DNA of 64,000 nucleotides from Vibrio penaeicida (GTDB lineage Bacteria > Pseudomonadota > Gammaproteobacteria > Enterobacterales > Vibrionaceae), in contig NZ_BFAQ01000019.1 of assembly GCF_002933855.1 (NCBI RefSeq), positions 1 through 64,000 of the forward strand, in the 5' to 3' direction. Shown piece after piece: positions 11,501 to 19,764 of the stretch; positions within the stretch are counted from its first letter, which is position 1; each line of letters opens with the position of its first letter. The translations under genes were made by a program, and so were the position numbers. The notes under the pieces were generated by a model. It saw only the letters and a program-made list of their open reading frames with translations, did no database searches and was not told the origin of the DNA.

Positions 11501-12713
11501 CAAACTGCCTTACGGTTCTATCCTAAGTAAGAAAGACAACGACCCGGTAGATGCAGGCGAAACTGTTGCTAACTGGGAAGCGCACACCATGCCAATCATC
11601 ACTGAAGTGGCAGGTCGTATCCAGTTTGTGGACATGATCGATGGCGTGACTGTTTCTCGTCAAACTGATGATCTAACAGGTCTTTCTTCAAGTGAAGTAA
11701 CCGATGCAGCGGCTCGTCCTTCTGCAGGTAAAGACATGCGTCCAGCAGTTAAGCTGATTGACGCTGCAGGTAACGATGTAATGATTCCTGGTACAGATAT
11801 GCCAGCTCACTACTTCCTACCTGGTAAAGCAATCGTACAACTAGAAGACGGTGCGGAAGTGGGTGTGGGTGACACACTTTCACGTATTCCTCAGAAATCA
11901 AGTGGTAACAAAGATATCACTGGTGGTCTTCCACGAGTTGCTGACCTGTTTGAAGCACGTAAGCCAAAAGAACCTGCAATCCTTGCTGAGCACACAGGTA
12001 CTGTGAGCTTTGGTAAAGAGACGAAAGGTAAGCGTCGCCTAGTGATCACTCGTGAGGGTGGTGAAGCTTATGAAGAAATGATTCCTAAGCATCGCCAGTT
12101 GAACGTGTTTGAAGGTGAGAAGATCGAACGTGGTGATGTTATCGCAGACGGTCCAGAAGCACCGCATGATATTCTACGTCTACGTGGTATCCGTGCAGTA
12201 ACAGAATACATCGCGAACGAAGTTCAAGAAGTATACCGTCTGCAAGGGGTTAAGATTAACGATAAGCACATTGAGACAATCGTTCGTCAAATGCTACGTA
12301 AGTGTACAATAACTCACGCTGGTGACTCTGAGTTCCTACCTGGTGAGCAGGTTGAGTACTCTCAGGTTAAGATTGCTAACCGTCAGTTAGAAGCTGAAGG
12401 CAAAGAGCAGGTTCGCTATGAGCGTGAGCTTCTTGGTATTACCAAAGCTTCTTTGGCAACAGAATCGTTCATTTCTGCGGCTTCGTTCCAGGAGACAACG
12501 CGTGTACTAACAGAAGCAGCGGTTTCTGGTAAGCGTGATGACCTTCGTGGCCTGAAAGAGAACGTAATTGTTGGTCGTCTAATCCCTGCTGGTACTGGTT
12601 TCGCCTACCATCAGGAGCGTCAAAAGCAACGTGAAGACCAAGGTCCTTCAGCTGAGCAAGCGACAGACAACCTAGCAGCGCTTCTAAACGCAGGTTTCTC
12701 TACTGAAGAGTAA
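8517..12713 (+). CDS. rpoC: DNA-directed RNA polymerase subunit beta'
   Basis: This is the catalytic beta' subunit. The 1398-residue product begins at a GTG codon, as in E. coli, with CAGGAG six bases upstream. The zinc ribbon ([19 protein letters not shown]) lies near residue 70; the Mg-binding active-site motif NADFDGDQ starts at residue 458, matching E. coli numbering; the second zinc site ([15 protein letters not shown]) is near residue 890. The C-terminus ends [11 protein letters not shown] strong terminator follows. Confidence 0.98.
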   Translation: MKDLLNFLKAQHKTEEFDAIKIGLSSPDMIRSWSFGEVKKPETINYRTFKPERDGLFCARIFGPVKDYECLCGKYKRLKHRGVICEKCGVEVTQTKVRRDRMGHIELASPVAHIWFLKSLPSRIGLLMDIPLRDIERVLYFEMYVVTEPGMTDLEKGQMLTEEEYLDRLEEWGDEFTAKMGAEAIKDLLSTMDLGREAEQMREELETTNSETKRKKVTKRLKIVEAFIQSGNNPEWMILTVLPVLPPDLRPLVPLDGGRFATSDLNDLYRRVINRNNRLKRLLELAAPDIIVRNEKRMLQESVDALLDNGRRGRAITGSNKRPLKSLADMIKGKQGRFRQNLLGKRVDYSGRSVITVGPYLRLHQCGLPKKMALELFKPFIYSKLETRGMATTIKAAKKMVEREEAIVWDILDEVIREHPVLLNRAPTLHRLGIQAFEPVLIEGKAIQLHPLVCAAYNADFDGDQMAVHVPLTLEAQLEARTLMMSTNNILSPASGDPIIVPSQDVVLGLYYMTRDKINAKGEGMYLAGPEEAEKAYRTDSVELHTRVKVRITETVVDEDGNSTTNTGLVDTTIGRAMLWQIVPSGLPFSLVNQKLGKKQISTLLNEAYRKLGLKDTVIFADQIMYTGFAYAAMSGVSVGIDDMVVPDAKYTEISDAEEEVREIQEQFQSGLVTAGERYNKVIDIWASTNDRVAKAMMDNLSSETVINRDGEEEQQESFNSIYMMADSGARGSAAQIRQLAGMRGLMARPDGSIIETPITANFKEGLNVLQYFISTHGARKGLADTALKTANSGYLTRRLVDVAQDVVVHEHDCGTHEGIDMMPHIEGGDVKVALTELALGRVVAEDIVKPGTEDVLIPRNTLIDEKWCQIIDENSVDKMKVRSVVTCDSDFGCCAQCYGRDLARGHLVNQGEAVGVIAAQSIGEPGTQLTMRTFHIGGAASTAAAENSIQAKNKGSIKLHNAKFVTNKDDKLVITSRASELTIIDEFGRTKEKHKLPYGSILSKKDNDPVDAGETVANWEAHTMPIITEVAGRIQFVDMIDGVTVSRQTDDLTGLSSSEVTDAAARPSAGKDMRPAVKLIDAAGNDVMIPGTDMPAHYFLPGKAIVQLEDGAEVGVGDTLSRIPQKSSGNKDITGGLPRVADLFEARKPKEPAILAEHTGTVSFGKETKGKRRLVITREGGEAYEEMIPKHRQLNVFEGEKIERGDVIADGPEAPHDILRLRGIRAVTEYIANEVQEVYRLQGVKINDKHIETIVRQMLRKCTITHAGDSEFLPGEQVEYSQVKIANRQLEAEGKEQVRYERELLGITKASLATESFISAASFQETTRVLTEAAVSGKRDDLRGLKENVIVGRLIPAGTGFAYHQERQKQREDQGPSAEQATDNLAALLNAGFSTEE

Positions 12714-12730
12714 TCATCGCTAAGATAAGA

Positions 12731-12757
12731 AAAAGGCACCGAAAGGTGCCTTTTTTA
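12731..12757 (+). terminator. Terminator of the rpoBC operon
   Basis: AAAAGGCACC and GGTGCCTTTT pair around a GAAA tetraloop and are followed by six T residues, 18 bases after the rpoC stop. Confidence 0.93.
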
Positions 12758-12857
12758 TGTCTGAAATATTTAAGAGAAAGAATTCACTCCGCGATATGGG
12801 TATACAGTGAACTCAATGCCCAATCATAGCCACAAGTGCCCTAAGAGACTAAACTAC

Positions 12858-12960
12858 CAAGGAGCTACTTAACACCGAGCCAAGGAACTACGTTACCTAG
12901 TCAAGGTACTTAACCAAGGAACAGCTAAGCACCAGGAGGTACGGCTAGGCTGTCAGCAAT
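12858..12960. repeat. Degenerate short tandem units between rpoC and rsd
   Basis: The string CCAAGGA followed by a CTAC-like core recurs with variable spacing (starts near 12860, 12881, 12903, 12914 and, weaker, 12931), and it runs into the last codons of rsd. Units are about 13-23 bases and imperfect. I do not recognise the family; it may be decayed coding sequence or a simple local duplication. Confidence 0.4.
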
Positions 12961-13410
12961 CAGCTGAATGAGCTGATCTTCAACTTCAAAGCGCGTTTCT
13001 AAAATTTCCCCAATCAATGACAATTCACTTTCTAATTCCTTTAACGGATCATCTTCATTGACCGTTGCGTATTTATCGGTGAAATTCAGTAAAGGATCGG
13101 TAGTGAGAACGATCTTACCGTAAGTGTCGTTGATATCATCAGTGGGTGAGTAGCCGGTCGATTTCCAGCGATCCATCACCATATCGTAAATTTTGAAATG
13201 ACCTTCAGAGATGTAGTCAACCAGATGCTGGCAGAAGTGTTGTAAAACGTCAGGAGAAGGCAGACCAGAAACAGCCGTCCCCTTTGCAGTTTGCGGAGTT
13301 GCAAGTTTACAATATTCCACCACCAGCGATTGACGTGTATCCAGCCAATGATCGATGACTTCGCTGGAGCCACCCCACTGTTCTTGTACTTGTTTGAATT
13401 TATTCAGCAT
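12925..13410 (-). CDS. rsd: Regulator of sigma D (Rsd/AlgQ family)
   Basis: Rsd binds sigma-70 and shifts RNA polymerase toward alternative sigma factors; in E. coli it also interacts with SpoT. The product is about 161 residues (E. coli 158), all-helical, and keeps family segments: an N-terminal MLNKFK, FCQHLVDYISEGHFKIYD and IGEILETRFEVEDQLIQLI. I start at ATG 13410, because GAGG lies eight bases upstream and the N-terminus then aligns with E. coli; an ATG two codons earlier (13416) is possible but too close to the GAGG. It is divergent from nudC, as in related genomes. The tail after the last helix (VPPGA) comes from the repetitive DNA described next to it. Confidence 0.88.
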   Translation of the reverse strand: MLNKFKQVQEQWGGSSEVIDHWLDTRQSLVVEYCKLATPQTAKGTAVSGLPSPDVLQHFCQHLVDYISEGHFKIYDMVMDRWKSTGYSPTDDINDTYGKIVLTTDPLLNFTDKYATVNEDDPLKELESELSLIGEILETRFEVEDQLIQLIADSLAVPPGA

Positions 13411-13598
13411 GACCATGTCCTCATGATCTGATTACTAGCCAATCAGCAATCTAAGCCTCTGAAACCAGAGGAGTCCATTTAAAATGCAATCTCTTGCTCT
13501 ATATAGAATTTATAGATCGGATCTTACTGAGCTACAAACTCTGGTAAGAAATTAGATTGCCAGTAAAATGGTTGAACTTCAAGCAAAGAGGGTTAGGC

Positions 13599-14357
13599 AT
13601 GCTCAAAAATGAAGAGTCAGTATATTGGTGTGTAGTGGAAGGTAGCGATGTCTGGTTGAAAGATGGAAAATTACCTTTTGGCTGTGCTAGCTCATTGAAT
13701 TTACAGGCTGAGAATGCTCATCAAATCGGATGCTATCAAGGGAAAAAATTGGTTTGGTTGAACCACCAAGATGTAGAGCAAACCCTTGATTTAATCTCTT
13801 TGCGATCTTTACTTCATTTGCCGGAAGAACTTTTTTTGCTGATAAGCCGAGCAATTCAATTTGGTCACATGAGCCAAAGTTTGAGGTTTTGCCCTCAGTG
13901 TGGGGGACGGAATCACTTAAATTGCAATCAACTCGCCATGCAATGTTCTGATTGTAGGACGTTACATTATCCGCGGATATTTCCCTGCATCATAGTCGCG
14001 GTTCGAAAAGGGGACCAGTTGTTGCTTGCTCAGCATAATCGTCACAAAGGTAGTATGTATACGGTGATAGCGGGGTTTGTTGAAGTCGGAGAAACACTAG
14101 AGCAGTGTGTAGCACGGGAAGTGGAAGAAGAGACGGGGATTACAGTATCCAATATAAAATATTTTGGTAGCCAGCCGTGGGCATTTCCGAGCAGTTTAAT
14201 GATGGGATTTACTGCTGAGTACGCTGGTGGAGAAATCAAAATAGATCGAACTGAGCTGGTGGATGCTCAATGGTTTGATTTTAATCAGCTACCGGAGGTT
14301 GCACCTGAAGGCACGATCGCCAAAGCGTTAATCACTCAGGTGATTGAAAGTACATAA
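13599..14357 (+). CDS. nudC: NAD(+) diphosphatase / NAD-capped RNA decapping Nudix hydrolase
   Basis: NudC cleaves NADH/NAD+ and removes NAD caps from RNA. The 252-residue protein has the N-terminal NudC domain, a four-cysteine zinc site (CPQCGG and CSDC near residues 99-118), a full Nudix box ([20 protein letters not shown], then TGI) and the NudC-specific SQPWAFPSS motif after it, which separates this family from other Nudix enzymes. ATG 13599 with GAGGG upstream is preferred over a TTG at 13557. Its own promoter should lie between it and the divergent rsd gene. Confidence 0.93.
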   Translation: MLKNEESVYWCVVEGSDVWLKDGKLPFGCASSLNLQAENAHQIGCYQGKKLVWLNHQDVEQTLDLISLRSLLHLPEELFLLISRAIQFGHMSQSLRFCPQCGGRNHLNCNQLAMQCSDCRTLHYPRIFPCIIVAVRKGDQLLLAQHNRHKGSMYTVIAGFVEVGETLEQCVAREVEEETGITVSNIKYFGSQPWAFPSSLMMGFTAEYAGGEIKIDRTELVDAQWFDFNQLPEVAPEGTIAKALITQVIEST

Positions 14358-14375
14358 TTTTTTGATCTTTAGAGT

Positions 14376-14402
14376 AAAAAAAACCTCCGGTCAGACCGGA
14401 GG
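14376..14402 (-). terminator. Hairpin with a T run on the minus strand, after nudC
   Basis: CCTCCGG and CCGGAGG form a compact stem; the run of A residues before it (plus strand) is a T tail only for minus-strand transcripts. No minus-strand gene lies directly upstream of it, so it may block antisense transcription into nudC, or act as a plain 3' stabilising hairpin for nudC. Confidence 0.5.
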
Positions 14403-14575
14403 GGTAAGTAAGATGTCGTTATGAGATACTGAGTATTCATATACCCAGTTATTATAGTTTTCGCTAGCGATCAAATTTGTAACATGCGCTCTCTAATGAA
14501 TCAATTTCACATTGATTTTTATCGCTAATAACATGATCCAGGTTGCAAAGCCCAGATTTCCATAATGGAGATAAG

Positions 14576-14584
14576 TGGTAGAAT
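14576..14584 (+). promoter_or_regulatory. Possible extended -10 element upstream of hemE
   Basis: TGGTAGAAT (TG, one base, TAGAAT) ends 31 bases before the hemE start codon. No good -35 box is present, so this is a weak suggestion based on the extended -10 alone. Confidence 0.3.
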
Positions 14585-14615
14585 AGCGACTTTCCAACAG
14601 ATTTAAGAAGCCGGA

Positions 14616-15683
14616 ATGACTGAATTAAAAAACGATCGCTACTTGAGAGCTCTTCTAAAAGAGCCTGTCGATTACACGCCTGTCTGGATGATGCGTCAAG
14701 CAGGTCGTTATCTTCCTGAATACAAAGCTACTCGCGCTGAAGCAGGGGATTTCATGTCACTTTGCAAGAATGCCGAGCTGGCTTCAGAAGTGACGCTCCA
14801 GCCTTTGCGTCGTTTCCCACTTGATGCAGCCATTCTGTTTTCTGACATACTAACCATTCCGGACGCAATGGGGCTCGGGCTTTATTTTGAAACGGGTGAA
14901 GGTCCTAAGTTTAGCAGCCCAATCACATGCAAAGCCGATGTCGATAAAATCGGCATCCCTGATCCTGAAGGTGAGCTTCAGTATGTCATGAATGCTGTGC
15001 GCCAAATTCGCAAAGATCTTCAAGGTGAAGTACCTCTAATTGGCTTTTCTGGCAGTCCATGGACACTGGCTACGTATATGGTCGAAGGGGGAAGTTCAAA
15101 AGCTTTCACCAAAATTAAAAAGATGATGTACGCAGAACCGCAAACACTTCATTTGCTGCTAGATAAGCTGGCTGATAGCGTTGTTGAGTACTTGAATGCT
15201 CAAATCAAGGCTGGTGCTCAGTCTGTGATGGTATTTGATACTTGGGGCGGTGTATTGACACCTCGTGATTACAACGAGTTCTCACTGCGTTACATGCACA
15301 AGATTGTGGATGGATTGATTCGTGAAAACGATGGTCGACGTGTTCCTGTTACTTTGTTTACTAAGAACGGCGGCATGTGGTTAGAGTCTATTGCAGCGAC
15401 GGGATGTGATGCTGTAGGTCTTGATTGGACCATCAATATCTCAGACGCGAAAAAGCGTGTTGGTGATAAAGTTGCGCTTCAGGGAAATATGGACCCTTCA
15501 ATGCTGTACGCTCAGCCAGATCGAATACGCCAAGAAGTAGCGACTATTCTGGAAGGCTTTGGCGAGGGCAACACTGGTCATGTCTTTAACCTTGGTCATG
15601 GTATCCACCTTGACGTGCCACCAGAAAACGCTGGTGTGTTTGTTGAAGCAGTGCATGAGCTGTCTAAGCCCTACCACAAGTAA
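14616..15683 (+). CDS. hemE: Uroporphyrinogen decarboxylase
   Basis: HemE removes four acetate carboxyls from uroporphyrinogen III to give coproporphyrinogen III in haem synthesis. The 355-residue protein matches E. coli (354). Both family signatures are present: [15 protein letters not shown] near residue 21 and [16 protein letters not shown] near residue 143. The C-terminal [20 protein letters not shown] is also typical. It appears monocistronic, downstream of nudC as in E. coli, with its own terminator. Confidence 0.98.
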   Translation: MTELKNDRYLRALLKEPVDYTPVWMMRQAGRYLPEYKATRAEAGDFMSLCKNAELASEVTLQPLRRFPLDAAILFSDILTIPDAMGLGLYFETGEGPKFSSPITCKADVDKIGIPDPEGELQYVMNAVRQIRKDLQGEVPLIGFSGSPWTLATYMVEGGSSKAFTKIKKMMYAEPQTLHLLLDKLADSVVEYLNAQIKAGAQSVMVFDTWGGVLTPRDYNEFSLRYMHKIVDGLIRENDGRRVPVTLFTKNGGMWLESIAATGCDAVGLDWTINISDAKKRVGDKVALQGNMDPSMLYAQPDRIRQEVATILEGFGEGNTGHVFNLGHGIHLDVPPENAGVFVEAVHELSKPYHK

Positions 15684-15718
15684 CTATGTATTATTTTTAG
15701 CAAGCTAGTATATGTATC

Positions 15719-15750
15719 AAGCGCGCATTGCTTAGCAGGCGCGCTTTTTT
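15719..15750 (+). terminator. Terminator after hemE
   Basis: The arms AAGCGCGC and GCGCGCTT enclose a 12-base loop and are followed by T6, 36 bases after the hemE stop. Confidence 0.85.
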
Positions 15751-15911
15751 GTACATGCATAAAAGTATTTAGATCATGGTAGACCAATTAGTAAAATAGC
15801 TGCACACCTTTATTTTGTTATTTCATTTCAATCTGTTAAGGCTGCTTTTTCTTCTGTCGGATCAATACGTGTAGCTTTTAGGGTGTTTAGATCATTATGA
15901 TCCAAATGCTA
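15751..15911. other. Non-coding stretch between hemE terminator and repeat copy 1
   Basis: I see no gene here. The ten-base string TTTAGATCAT occurs twice (15767-15776 and 15886-15895), and the second occurrence overlaps a GATCAT/ATGATC dyad. There is no clear promoter. Confidence 0.4.
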
Positions 15912-16177
15912 TATACCCAAGTAACCTCAAGATGCTGGTTCAGCGAGAATGAACTGGCTTTTCAGACAAGACACCGATTTGAAGATCTAGTGACTCTAAA
16001 TCAAAAATCGGTAACGCAGTATGAAAGCCAGTTAAGCTCGCCCTTGGGAGCCTATATTCTGTCCCAATTCATCGTCAAAGAACTTGGAAAGGATTCGTCA
16101 TTCCGCTGCGTCCTTTTCCTTGAATTGAAAAAGAATATTAGGCTCTGAATCCTGTATCTTGAGGCCACTTGGGTATA
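15912..16177 (+). repeat. Dispersed ~260-bp structured repeat, copy 1
   Basis: The element begins TATACCCAAGTAACCTCAAG and ends with the near-inverse, CTTGAGG-CC-ACTTGGGTATA, giving terminal inverted repeats of about 24 bases. Internally GCGAG..AACTGGCTTT pairs with AAAGCCAGTT..CTCGC, and CCGATTT with AAATCGG. It aligns along its length with copies at 41795-42059 (opposite orientation) and 61100-61357. It has no coding capacity of its own; the size and termini are MITE-like. Its right end lies inside the UDG-family gene. Confidence 0.85.
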
Positions 16178-16748
16178 AAGCTTGTAAAACAGTCTGCTGT
16201 ATGAAAGGGACAACTTCAGCTTCGAACCAAGGGTTTCTTTTGAGCCACAAGGTGTTTCTTGGTGAGGGGTGGGGAAGTGGTAAATATTCAGGTGCCCATG
16301 TTTTCCAATCTTTAACGGTGTCAGTTAACGTCTTTGGTCTATCTTGAAGGTAGTGCTGTTGAGCGTATTGCCCAATTAGAAGTGTCATTTCAATGTTCGG
16401 AAGGTTATCCAAAACGGATGCATGCCAACGTGGTGCGCACTCTTTTCTTGGTGGAAGATCGCCACTCCTTCCCTTTCCTGGGTAGCATAACCCCATTGGC
16501 ATGATGGCAATCTTAGATGCGTCGTAGAACACATCCTTGTCTATGTTTAACCACTTTCTTAACCTATCGCCACTGGGGTCATTCCAAGGGATGGAAGAAT
16601 GATGCACTTTTGTGCCAGGAGCTTGACCAATAATGAGTAAGCGCGCACTTTCAGAGGCTTGAATAATTGGATTAGCGCCAAGAGGCAGTTCGGGCTCACA
16701 TAATTTACATTGTCGAATATCGTTGAGAAGCGCAGTGAGCTCACTCAT
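16098..16748 (-). CDS. Uracil-DNA glycosylase family protein with repeat-derived C-terminus
   Basis: This 216-residue protein belongs to the UDG superfamily (COG1573-like): an N-terminal CKLCEPELPLG, the motif IGQAPGTKVHHS that resembles motif 1 of types 4/5 UDG, and a late LPHPSPRN motif. The substrate is not predictable. It starts three bases after the stop of the dehydrogenase gene upstream, so the two are probably co-transcribed. Its last 25 residues (from YPSGLKIQD to KDAAE) and the stop codon are encoded by repeat copy 1, so the original C-terminus has probably been replaced; residues 1-191 are the conserved part. Confidence 0.8.
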   Translation of the reverse strand: MSELTALLNDIRQCKLCEPELPLGANPIIQASESARLLIIGQAPGTKVHHSSIPWNDPSGDRLRKWLNIDKDVFYDASKIAIMPMGLCYPGKGRSGDLPPRKECAPRWHASVLDNLPNIEMTLLIGQYAQQHYLQDRPKTLTDTVKDWKTWAPEYLPLPHPSPRNTLWLKRNPWFEAEVVPFIQQTVLQALYPSGLKIQDSEPNILFQFKEKDAAE

Positions 16749-16751
16749 CGA

Positions 16752-17678
16752 TCAGTAACCTTTTTTGAAGTCTACTAAGTTTTGCAGTTTAAACCCGTCA
16801 TACCATCTTAAGTAGTTTTCTTTGAATTGATCGAAAACTTGATGAGGAAAACTAACGGCTGCAATATGAGGCGTAACGGTGATTTTATCGTGTAGCCAAA
16901 ATGGGGAAGACTTTGCCAAAGGCTCTTGCTCAAATACATCGAGGAACGCATGAGCGATGTTACCATTTTCAATAGCCGGAATTAAATCGTCTTCCACAAG
17001 CACATCTCCACGCCCTACGTTAAAGAGTAATGCGTTATCGGCATGCGCTAGCCTAGCGGAGTTCAAGTAACCACGCGTATCTTCTGTTGAAGGGAGGGTA
17101 CTAACGATGATATCGGCATCTTTTACGGCAGACCGGAATTCACCGACGTGAAAGGTGTATTTAAAAGGGGAAGCCTTTGCTGGGATCCCTGTACGATTGA
17201 CGCCACCGGTTTTCATGCCTAATGCGTTACACACTTTAGCAAGGTGGCACCCAATATCACCTGTTCCAAGTATCAATATCGATTTGTCGTCTAGAGATTG
17301 ATAAGGGTGAGGTTGCCACTGAGACTTCAATTGTTGTTGCTGATACGTAAATAGGTGGCGGAAATAATTGATCGTGTGGCCAACTACATACTCAGAAATT
17401 TGCTGACCGAAAATGCCTTTTACATTAGTAAGATCGTAATCTTGTCTGAGACCGCTTGCCACCAAAGCATCCACACCAGCGAAGGTAGATTGCAACCATT
17501 CCATCTTAGAAAATTGGTTTAAATCTTGGGCAACCAAAGGGGGATCAGCCAATACAATGTTAGCGAGGCTTTTGTCTTGAGTAATGACAAGGTCGTCTAG
17601 CTGTGCGTTCTTGAGCATTGAAGTGTATTCAGCATGATCTTTCGATGCGATGTACAATTTGTTGGTAAAATTATTCAT
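16752..17678 (-). CDS. D-isomer-specific 2-hydroxyacid dehydrogenase (glyoxylate/hydroxypyruvate reductase-like)
   Basis: This is an NAD(P)-dependent reductase of 2-keto acids such as glyoxylate or hydroxypyruvate; the substrate is inferred only at family level. The 308-residue protein has the Rossmann motif LGTGDIG, catalytic Arg in NVGRGDVL, Glu in DVFEQEPL and His in TPHIAA. ATG 17678 gives a normal N-terminus; an in-frame GTG at 17714 would add 12 residues and invade the promoter space of the divergent DUF416 gene. The UDG-family gene follows directly. Confidence 0.85.
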   Translation of the reverse strand: MNNFTNKLYIASKDHAEYTSMLKNAQLDDLVITQDKSLANIVLADPPLVAQDLNQFSKMEWLQSTFAGVDALVASGLRQDYDLTNVKGIFGQQISEYVVGHTINYFRHLFTYQQQQLKSQWQPHPYQSLDDKSILILGTGDIGCHLAKVCNALGMKTGGVNRTGIPAKASPFKYTFHVGEFRSAVKDADIIVSTLPSTEDTRGYLNSARLAHADNALLFNVGRGDVLVEDDLIPAIENGNIAHAFLDVFEQEPLAKSSPFWLHDKITVTPHIAAVSFPHQVFDQFKENYLRWYDGFKLQNLVDFKKGY

Positions 17679-17748
17679 AGGCTTGCTTTTTTCCCTCTGG
17701 CGAATCAAGTACACTTCCGCTGTCTTTTCCTACAATCGTTGAGTCACC

Positions 17749-18345
17749 ATGTTACAGAACCCACTCCAGATTCGCCTAGAAAAGTTTGAACCTTGGCAGC
17801 AAATTACGTTTATGGCGTCTCTTTGCGAGCGTATGTACCCCAATTATGCGGCTTTTTGCCAGAATACAGAGTTTGCAGAATCACGTGTCTACAAAGATAT
17901 TTTAGACAGTGTTTGGGAGATGCTCACGGTTAAAAGTGCGAAAGTAAATTTTGAGCGTCAACTTGAAAAGCTAGAAGAACTTATCCCATCTACTGATGAG
18001 TTTGATTTCTATGGTGTTTACCCTGCGGTTGATGCCTGCATCGCTTTATCAACACTTTTACATGGTTTGCTGGACCGAGATACGTTGTTTGAGTCCATGC
18101 TTAAAGTCAGCGAGCAGTCTGTTAATACCGTAGCACAATTGGAAGAAGCTCAGACTGGTGAAGAAATAACGAACGAAAACCAGAAAGAAAATGAAGCCGT
18201 GTGCGCAGAGTGGGATGTGCAGTGGGCAATATTCCGTCCTTTAAAAGAGACGGAAGAGAGAGACATCGAACTGATAAAGGATTTGCGTCAAGAACTTCGC
18301 GATGACCCTATCAGTAACATAGGGATAGAACTCACTCACGACTAA
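17749..18345 (+). CDS. yjaG: DUF416 family protein YjaG
   Basis: This is a conserved cytoplasmic protein of unknown function. The 198-residue sequence is colinear with E. coli YjaG throughout: it starts MLQNPLQIRLEKFEPWQQ, has MASLCERMYPNYAAFCQ and FYGVYPAVDACIALS, and ends with ERDIELIKDLR and SNIGI. In E. coli the gene also sits in the hemE-hupA-purHD neighbourhood, so the synteny supports the name. It is divergent from the dehydrogenase and convergent with a LysR gene. Confidence 0.9.
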   Translation: MLQNPLQIRLEKFEPWQQITFMASLCERMYPNYAAFCQNTEFAESRVYKDILDSVWEMLTVKSAKVNFERQLEKLEELIPSTDEFDFYGVYPAVDACIALSTLLHGLLDRDTLFESMLKVSEQSVNTVAQLEEAQTGEEITNENQKENEAVCAEWDVQWAIFRPLKETEERDIELIKDLRQELRDDPISNIGIELTHD

Positions 18346-18376
18346 AAAAATAAGGCTCCTCATTGGAGCCTTTTTA
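18345..18376. terminator. Bidirectional terminator between yjaG and the LysR gene
   Basis: AAGGCTCC and GGAGCCTT form a stem flanked by A7 on the left and T5 on the right, so it can serve both convergent genes. Confidence 0.85.
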
Positions 18377-18404
18377 ATGTGAGCGATTTGTAGATGCGCG
18401 TTCG

Positions 18405-19292
18405 CTACTGCCCATTGCCATTTTGACGCTTTAGAAAATCTAAGAAAACTCGGCATTTTCGCGGAAGATGGGACTGTTTTCTGTAGTAGGCGACAAATTC
18501 AAATAACTTACTTTCACTGCCTTGAATATTGAGATGCACTAGCCAGGTCTGAGCTAACTCTTTTTTTAGAATCAATTCGGGTACATAAATGATCCCCTGC
18601 CCATTTATAGCGGCCTGAATCAGTATCTCCGTATTATCGGAACACATGTACGGAGAAAAATTGACGCTTTCCCCCTCTTTAAATACCCACGTTGATGTTG
18701 AAGTGTGCTGACCATAAGCAAGGCACTGGTGCTGTGCTAAATCGCCCAGCGTTTTGGGACTACCATATTTTGCCAAATAAGCCGGAGATGCGAAGAGTTG
18801 ATTATAGTAAGAGTACAGTGGTACTCGAACAAACATTGCCGAGTTCAATGTCTCTACATCTCTAGAAAGGGATATGTCGGCGTGCTTCACTGGGATATCT
18901 TCGTAATCCACACCTTTCAAATCGAACAAAATATCTGGATACAGCATCGAAAACGAATTCAGCGAGCCCATTAATACCCGAGAATGAACGAGTGCAGGCG
19001 CAGCAATGGTTAGTCGCCCAGCAGGACGTTCGCCCAACCTTGTCACTTCCGTTATCAGTTCTTCCCAATCTCCATCTATTTGACAAAACGTTTGGTAAAA
19101 GTATTCACCCGCCTCAGTCACTTCAAGTTTTCGAGTTGTTCGAATCAATAACTGTACGCCTAAACTATCCTCAAGTTCCGCTACACGTTTACTGATAACG
19201 GATGGAGTCACATTTAAAGCCTTGGCTGCACTCGCCATCGAGCCTAACTCAACCACTTTTCGAAATAGTACTGCGTGTTTAAAGTTCGCCAC
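18405..19292 (-). CDS. LysR-family transcriptional regulator
   Basis: The 295-residue protein has an N-terminal winged helix-turn-helix (about residues 5-62; SMASAAKALNVTPSVISKRV is the recognition region) and a LysR substrate-binding domain from about residue 90. The ligand is unknown. It is divergent from the small antibiotic-biosynthesis-monooxygenase-like gene, 103 bases away, the classic arrangement in which a LysR protein controls its neighbour; this is inference. Confidence 0.88.
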   Translation of the reverse strand: MANFKHAVLFRKVVELGSMASAAKALNVTPSVISKRVAELEDSLGVQLLIRTTRKLEVTEAGEYFYQTFCQIDGDWEELITEVTRLGERPAGRLTIAAPALVHSRVLMGSLNSFSMLYPDILFDLKGVDYEDIPVKHADISLSRDVETLNSAMFVRVPLYSYYNQLFASPAYLAKYGSPKTLGDLAQHQCLAYGQHTSTSTWVFKEGESVNFSPYMCSDNTEILIQAAINGQGIIYVPELILKKELAQTWLVHLNIQGSESKLFEFVAYYRKQSHLPRKCRVFLDFLKRQNGNGQ

Positions 19293-19395
19293 CTTTTCGT
19301 TCCATTATAGAAACACATACATTCCATTTTTGATGATTATTTCCAAAATGACAACAACTAGAATGTCGATGTTTTTTCATACATAAGGCCCCCTA

Positions 19396-19725
19396 ATGAG
19401 TACTCCACGCTACGTTATCGAAACTGTCAGTTGGAAAGCAAAAGAAGACGTGACAAATAAAGCGATGATTCAATCAGTTGAATCCATGCTTGTAGATTTG
19501 AAAGATTTACCCGGGTTTATCCATGAAACATTGTCGTTGAGCGAAGAAGGAAACTGGCTTCAACTTTATTATTGGGAATCGGCGGAAGATGCACACAACT
19601 CAAACCATTTAATGGCAGAAAAGAGCTCGCTGGCGAATTTGATGATGCTAATCGAACCTGAATCCATCGCTATTGAAGTATTAACACCGCAGCATGTCTC
19701 TTCAGAACTCGCGCTGTTTAGTTAG
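19396..19725 (+). CDS. Antibiotic biosynthesis monooxygenase (ABM)-like small protein
   Basis: The 109-residue protein fits a dimeric alpha+beta barrel: RYVIETVSWKAKED, a central helix, then PGFIHETLSLSEEGNWLQLY with WES and a helix ending near MAEKSS. Family members include quinone monooxygenases and oxidative-stress proteins; no catalytic residues fix a reaction here. It is divergent from a LysR gene that may control it. GGCCCCCTA precedes the ATG, a poor ribosome binding site. Confidence 0.6.
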   Translation: MSTPRYVIETVSWKAKEDVTNKAMIQSVESMLVDLKDLPGFIHETLSLSEEGNWLQLYYWESAEDAHNSNHLMAEKSSLANLMMLIEPESIAIEVLTPQHVSSELALFS

Positions 19726-19735
19726 TACCAAAATG

Positions 19736-19758
19736 AAAAAGGCTCCAATCGGAGCCTT
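19736..19758 (-). terminator. Terminator of the CNNM/CBS gene
   Basis: AAGGCTCC and GGAGCCTT with loop AATC; the adjoining A5 (plus strand) is a T tail for minus-strand transcription from the CNNM gene. The convergent ABM-like gene may also use it. Confidence 0.75.
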
Positions 19759-19764
19759 GATGAG

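Noticed and set aside
15897..16148. Open frame of 83 codons on the plus strand
   Set aside because: It lies almost wholly in repeat copy 1, lacks a ribosome binding site, and the frame is not kept in the other two copies.
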